NCBI RefSeq assembly: GCF_048569485.1
Contig: NC_134364.1
Location: 130,053,089-130,117,088, forward strand
Direction: 5' to 3'
DNA from: Anomaloglossus baeobatrachus
Taxonomy: Eukaryota > Chordata > Amphibia > Anura > Aromobatidae
DNA length: 64,000 bases
The position numbers were made by a program, and so were the translations under genes. The notes under the pieces are model-generated. The model was not told the DNA's origin, did no database searches, and worked only from the letters and a program-made list of their open reading frames with translations. How positions within the stretch are numbered: position 1 is the first letter of the stretch; every line of letters starts with the position of its first letter. Shown one piece after another: positions 58,401 to 64,000 of the stretch.

Positions 58401-61400
58401 TACTGTCCCCTCACACTCCCTTCTCTCCTCATACTGTCCCCACACTCCCTTCTCTCCTCATACTGTCCCCTCACACTCCCTTCTCTCCTTATACTGTCGC
58501 CTCACACCCCCTTCTCTCCTCATACTGTCCCCTCACACTCCCACCTCCCCTCATACTGTCCCCTCACACTCCCTTCTCTCCTCATACTGTCCCCTCACAC
58601 TCCCACCTCCCCTCATACTGTCCCCCTCACACTCCCTTCTCTCCTCATACTGTCCACTCACACTCCCTTCTCTCCTCATACTGTCGCCTCACACTCCCTT
58701 CTCTCATACTGTCGCCTCACACTCCCTTCTCTCCTCATACTGTCGCCTCACACTCCCTTCTCTCCTCATACTGGCGCCTCACACTCCCAGCTCCCCTCAT
58801 ACTGTCCCCTCACACTCCCTTCTCTCCTCATACTGTCCCCTCACACTCCCACCTCCCCTCATACTGTCCCCTCACACTCCCACCCCCCCTCATACTGTCC
58901 CCTCACACTCCCTTCTCTCCTCATACTGTCCCCTCACACTCCCTTCTCTCCTCACACTGTCGCCTCACAACCCCTTCTCTCCTCATACTGTCCCCTCACA
59001 CTCCCACCTCCCCTCATACTGTCCCCTCACACTCCCTTCTCTCCTCATACTGTCCCCTCACACTCCCACCTCCCCTCATACTGTCCCCTCACACTCCCAC
59101 CTCCCCTCATACTGTCCCCTCACACTCCCTTCTCTCCTCATACTGTCCCCTAACACTCCCTTCTCTCCTCATACTGTCGCCTCACACTCCCTTCTCTCCT
59201 CATACTGTCGCCTCACACTCCCTTCTCTCCTCATACTGTCGCCTCACACTCCCTTGTCTCCTCATACTGTCCCCTCACACTCCCACCTCCCCTCATACTG
59301 TCCCCTCACACTCCCTTCTCTCCTCATACTGTCCCCTCACACTCCCACCTCCCCTCATACTGTCCCCTCACACTGCCACCTCCCCTCATACTGTCCCCTC
59401 ACACTCCCTTCTCTCCTCATACTGTCCCCTCACACTCCCTTCTCTCCTCATACTGTCCCCTCACACTCCCACCTCCCCTCATACTGTCCCCTCACACTCC
59501 CTTCTCTCCTCATACTGTCTCCTCACACTCCCACCACCCCTCATACTGTCCCCTCACACTCCCTTCTCTCTTTATACTGTCCCCTCACACTCCCACCTCC
59601 CCTCATACTGTCCCCTCACACTCCCTTCTCTCCTCATACTGTCCCCTCACACTCCCTTCTCTCCTCATACTGTCCCCTCACACTCCCTTCTCTCCTCATA
59701 CTGTCCCCTCACACTCCCACCTCCCCTCATACTGTCCCCTCACATTCCCTTCTCTCCTCATACTGTCCCCTCACACTCCCACCTCCTCTCATACTGTCCC
59801 CTCACACTCCCATCTCCCCTCATACTGTCCCCTCACACTCCCTGCTCTCCTCATACTGTCCCCTCACACTCCCTTCTCTCCTCATGCTGTCCCCTCACAC
59901 TCCCACCTCCCCTCATACTGTCCCCTCACACTCCCTTCTCTCCTCACACTCCCACCTCCCCTCATACTGTCCCCTCACACTCCCTTCTCTCCTTATACTG
60001 TCCCCTCACACTCCCACCTCCCCTCATACTGTCCCCTCACACTCCCTTCTCTCCTCATACTGTCCCCTCACACTCCCTTCTCTCCTCATACTGTCCCCTC
60101 ACACTCCCTTCTCTCCTCATACTGTCCCCTCACACTCCCTTCTCTCCTCATACTGTCCCCTCACACTCCCACCTCCCCTCATACTGTCCCCTCACACTCC
60201 CTTCTCTCCTCATACTGTCGCCTCACACTCCCAGCTCCCCTCATACTGTCCCCTCACACTCCCTTCTCTCCTCATACTGTCCCCTCACACTCCCACCTCC
60301 CCTCATACTGTCCCCTCACACTCCCACCCCCCCTCATACTGTCCCCTCACACTCCCTTCTCTCCTCATACTGTCCCCTCACACTCCCTTCTCTCCTCACA
60401 CTGTCGCCTCACAACCCCTTCTCTCCTCACACTGTCCCCTCACACTCCCACCTCCCCTCATACTGTCCCCTCACACTCCCTTCTCTCCTCATACTTTCCC
60501 CTCACACTCCCACCTCCCCTCATACTGTCCCCTCACACTCCCACCTCCCCTCATACTGTCCCCTCACACTCCCTTCTCTCCTCATACTGTCCCCTAACAC
60601 TCCCTTCTCTCCTCATACTGTCGCCTCACACTCCCTTCTCTCCTCATACTGTCGCCTCACACTCCCTTCTCTCCTCATACTGTCGCCTCACACTCCCTTG
60701 TCTCCTCATACTGTCCCCTCACACTCCCACCTCCCCTCATACTGTCCCCTCACACTCCCTTCTCTCCTCATACTGTCCCCTCACACTCCCACCTCCCCTC
60801 ATACTGTCCCCTCACACTGCCACCTCCCCTCATACTGTCCCCTCACACTCCCTTCTCTCCTCATACTGTCCCCTCACACTCCCTTCTCTCCTCATACTGT
60901 CCCCTCACACTCCCACCTCCCCTCATACTGTCCCCTCACACTCCCTTCTCTCCTCATACTGTCTCCTCACACTCCCACCTCCCCTCATACTGTCCCCTCA
61001 CACTCCCTTCTCTCTTTATACTGTCCCCTCACACTCCCACCTCCCCTCATACTGTCCCCTCACACTCCCTTCTCTCCTCATACTGTCCCCTCACACTCCC
61101 TTCTCTCCTCATACTGTCCCCTCACACTCCCTTCTCTCCTCATACTGTCCCCTCACACTCCCACCTCCCCTCATACTGTCCCCTCACACTCCCTTCTCTC
61201 CTCATACTGTCCCCTCACACTCCCACCTCCTCTCATACTGTCCCCTCACACTCCCATCTCCCCTCATACTGTCCCCTCACACTCCCTTCTCTCCTCATAC
61301 TGTCCCCTCACACTCCCTTCTCTCCTCATGCTGTCCCCTCACACTCCCACCTCCCCTCATACTGTCCCCTCACACTCCCTTCTCTCCTCACACTCCCACC

Positions 61401-64000
61401 TCCCCTCATACTGTCCCCTCACACTCCCTTCTCTCCTTATACTGTCCCCTCACACTCCCACCTCCCCTCATACTGTCCCCTCACACTCCCTTCTCTCCTC
61501 ATACTGTCCCCTCACACTCCCTTCTCTCCTCATACTGTCCCCTCACACTCCCTTCTCTCCTCATACTGTCCCCTCACACTCCCTTCTCTCCTCATACTGT
61601 CCCCTCACACCACCCACCTCCCCTCATACTGTCCCCTCACACTCCCTTCTCTCCTCATACCGTCCTCTCACACTCCCACCTCCCCTCATACTGTCCCCTC
61701 ACACTCCCTTCTCTCCTCATACTGTCCCCTCACACTCCCTTCTCTTCTCATACTGTCGCCTCACACTCCCTTCTCTCCTCATACTGTCGCCTCACACCCC
61801 GTTCTCTCCTCATACTGTCCCCTCACACTCCCACCTCCCCTCATACTGTCCCCTCACACTCCCACCTCCCCTCATACTGTCCCCTCACACTCCCACCTCC
61901 CCTCATACTGTCCCCTCACACTCCCTTCTCTCCTCATACTGTCCCCTCACACTCCCTTCTCTCCTCATACTGTCGCCTCACACTCACTTCTCTCCTCATA
62001 CTGTCCCCTCACACTCCCACCTCCTCTCATACTGTCCCCTCACACTCCCACCTCCCCTCATACTGTCCCCTCACACTCCCTTCTCTCCTCATACTGTCCC
62101 CTCACACTTCCTTCTCTCCTCATACTGTCCCCTCACACTCCCTTCTCTCCTTATCCTGTCCCCTCACTCCCTTCTCTCCTCATACTGTCGCCTCACACCC
62201 CCTTCTCTCCTCATACTGTCCCCTCACACTCCCTTCTCTCCTCATACTGTCCCCTCACACTCCCTTCTCTCCTCATACTGTCGCCTCACACCCCCTTCTC
62301 TCCTCATACTGTCCCCTCACACTCCCACCTCCTCTCATACTGTCCCCTCACACTCCCTTCTCTCCTCATACTGTCCCCTCACACTCCCTTCTCTCCTCAT
62401 ACTGTCCCCACACTCCCTTCTCTCCTCATACTGTCCCCTCACACTTCCTTCTCTCCTTATACTGTCGCCTCACACCCCCTTCTCTCCTCATACTGTCCCC
62501 TCACACTCCCACCTCCCCTCATACTGTCCCCTCACACTCCCTTCTCTCCTCATACTGTCCCCTCACACTCCCACCTCCCCTCATACTGTCCCCTCACACT
62601 CCCTTCTCTCCTCATACTGTCCCCTCACACTCCCTTCTCTCCTCATACTGTCGCCTCACACTCCCTTCTCTCATACTGTCGCCTCACACTCCCTTCTCTC
62701 CTCATACTGTCGCGTCACACTCCCTTCTCTCCTTATACTGTCGCCTCACACTCCCAGCTCCCCTCATACTGTCCCCTCACACTCCCTTCTCTCCTCATAC
62801 TGTCCCCTCACACTCCCACCTCCCCTCATACTGTCCCCTCACACTCCCACCCCCCCTCATACTGTCCCCTCACACTCCCTTCTCTCCTCATACTGTCCCC
62901 TCACACTCCCTTCTCTCCTCACACTGTCGCCTCACAACCCCTTCTCTCCTCATACTGTCCCCTCACACTCCCACCTCCCCTCCTACTGTCCCCTCACACT
63001 GCCACCTCCCCTCATACTGTCCCCTCACACTCCCTTCTCTCCTCATACTGTCCCCTCACACTCCCTTCTCTCCTCATACTGTCGCCTCACACTCCCTTCT
63101 CTCCTCATACTGTCGCCTCACACTCCCTTCTCTCCTCATACTGTCCCCTCACACTCCCTTTTCTCCTCATACTGTCCCTTCACACTCCCACCTCCCCTCA
63201 TACTGTCCCCTCACACTCCCACCTCCCCTCATACTGTCCCCTCACACTCCCTTCTCTCCTCATACTGTCCCCTCACACTCCCTTCTCTCCTCATACTGTC
63301 CCCTCACACTCCCACCTCCCCTCATACTGTCCCCTCACACTCCCTTCTCTCCTCATACTGTCTCCTCACACTCCCACCTCCCCTCATACTGTCCCCTCAC
63401 ACTCCCTTCTCTCCTTATACTGTCCCCTCACACTCCCACCTCCCCTCATACTGTCCCCTCACACTCCCTTCTCTCCTCATACTGTCCCCTCACACTCCCT
63501 TCTCTCCTCATACTGTCCCCTCACACTCCCTTCTCTCCTCATACTGTCCCCTCACACTCCCACCTCCCCTCATACTGTCCCCTCACACTCCCTTCTCTCC
63601 TCATACTGTCCCCTCACACTCCCACCTCCCCTCATACTGTCCCCTCACACTCCCACCTCCCCTCATACTGTCCCCTCACACTCCCTTCTCCCCTCATACT
63701 GTCCCCTCACACTCCCTTCTCTCCTCATACTTTCTCCTCACACTCCCACCTCCCCTCATACTGTCCCCTCACACTCCCTTCTCTCCTCACACTCCCACCT
63801 CCCCTCATACTGTCCCCTCACACTCCCTTCTCTCATTATACTGTCCCCTCACACTCCCACCTCCCCTCATACTGTCGCCTCACACCCCGTTCTCTCCTCA
63901 TACTGTCCCCTCACACTCCCACCTTCCCTCATACTGTCCCCTCACACTCCCACCTCCCCTCATACTGTCCCCTCACACTCCCACCTCCCCTCATACTGTC
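31431..64000. repeat. 31-bp minisatellite/satellite array, homogenised, about 1,050 units
   Basis: The period is exactly 31 bases over most of the stretch (for example, CATACTG starts at 33973 and 34004). Each unit has the core CATACTGTCCCCTCACAC and a variable tail of about 13 bases. Type A has CCCTTCTCTCC; type B has CCCACCTCCCC. Recurring subvariants include TCGCC for TCCCC, CACCCCC for CACTCCC, a shortened TTATGTCGCC unit and CCAGCTCC. The plus strand is almost all C, T and A, with about one G per unit. No stop codon exists in any forward frame of the consensus and 31 is not divisible by 3, so all three frames stay open for kilobases and encode the same 31-residue period. These are not genes. 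The array runs off the window. Confidence 0.97.
31480..31625. repeat. Locally homogenised GTGCCC subvariant
   Basis: Five to six consecutive units carry CATACTGTGCCCTCACAC instead of TGTCCCC. This indicates recent local amplification at the edge of the 31-bp region. Confidence 0.8.

Noticed and set aside
30748-60597. Giant forward ORFs (up to 3,977 codons) in the right half
   Set aside because: They arise from a 31-base repeat without stop codons in any frame. All three frames are equally open, and there is no start context, no domain and no codon bias.
31431-64000. CRISPR-like array
   Set aside because: There are no unique spacers: the whole 31-base unit repeats directly head to tail, in a eukaryotic context.

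Overview
The window reads as repeat-dense vertebrate DNA, most likely from a frog or other amphibian. The evidence is the mix of an L1/Tx1-type LINE, a DIRS tyrosine-recombinase retroelement, a Sushi-like Ty3/gypsy chromovirus, Tc1 transposons, TTA-flanked MITEs and a tRNA-derived SINE whose tail resembles frog repeats. I find no host gene I can defend. All coding sequence belongs to mobile elements.

Layout. 1-617 is unassigned sequence with a weak hammerhead-ribozyme-like motif. About 600-10620 is a minus-strand L1-like LINE (ORF1, endonuclease, reverse transcriptase) that lacks its 3' end. It is split by a young LTR element (2969-8221, minus strand, TTAT target duplication) whose LTRs look identical and whose only ORF ends in a cold-shock domain. 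About 10620-13552 is a 5'-truncated DIRS-type element. From about 13548 to 28781 lies a nest built on one old Tc1-like element. Inside it sit a small MITE, a palindromic repeat cluster, a second Tc1 with terminal inverted repeats of about 190 bp, and what looks like a retroviral-type solo LTR (16700-28720). That LTR holds two TTA-flanked MITEs (one with a SINE inside) and a second LTR element (18086-27871, minus strand, CTAC duplication). The second element is itself split by a nearly whole chromovirus (19630-25333, plus strand, AACGG duplication).

From about 29070 to the end of the window (34.9 kb, continuing beyond it) is a pyrimidine-rich tandem array. Its first 2.4 kb has diverged, longer units of about 33-36 bp. 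The rest is a homogenised 31-bp minisatellite of roughly 1,050 units with multi-kilobase higher-order repeats. The unit has no stop codon in any forward frame and 31 is not a multiple of 3, so the array produces huge apparent ORFs (up to 3,977 codons) that are not genes.

The two minus-strand LTR elements appear related. Both have 4-bp target duplications, a primer site matching the 3' end of tRNA-Ser, a G-rich polypurine tract, no visible pol, and one ORF with a similar N-terminal segment. The cold-shock-domain element and its tRNA-Ser-primed relative are the most novel things here, followed by the organisation of the minisatellite. Family names rest on motif recognition by eye; no searches were run.
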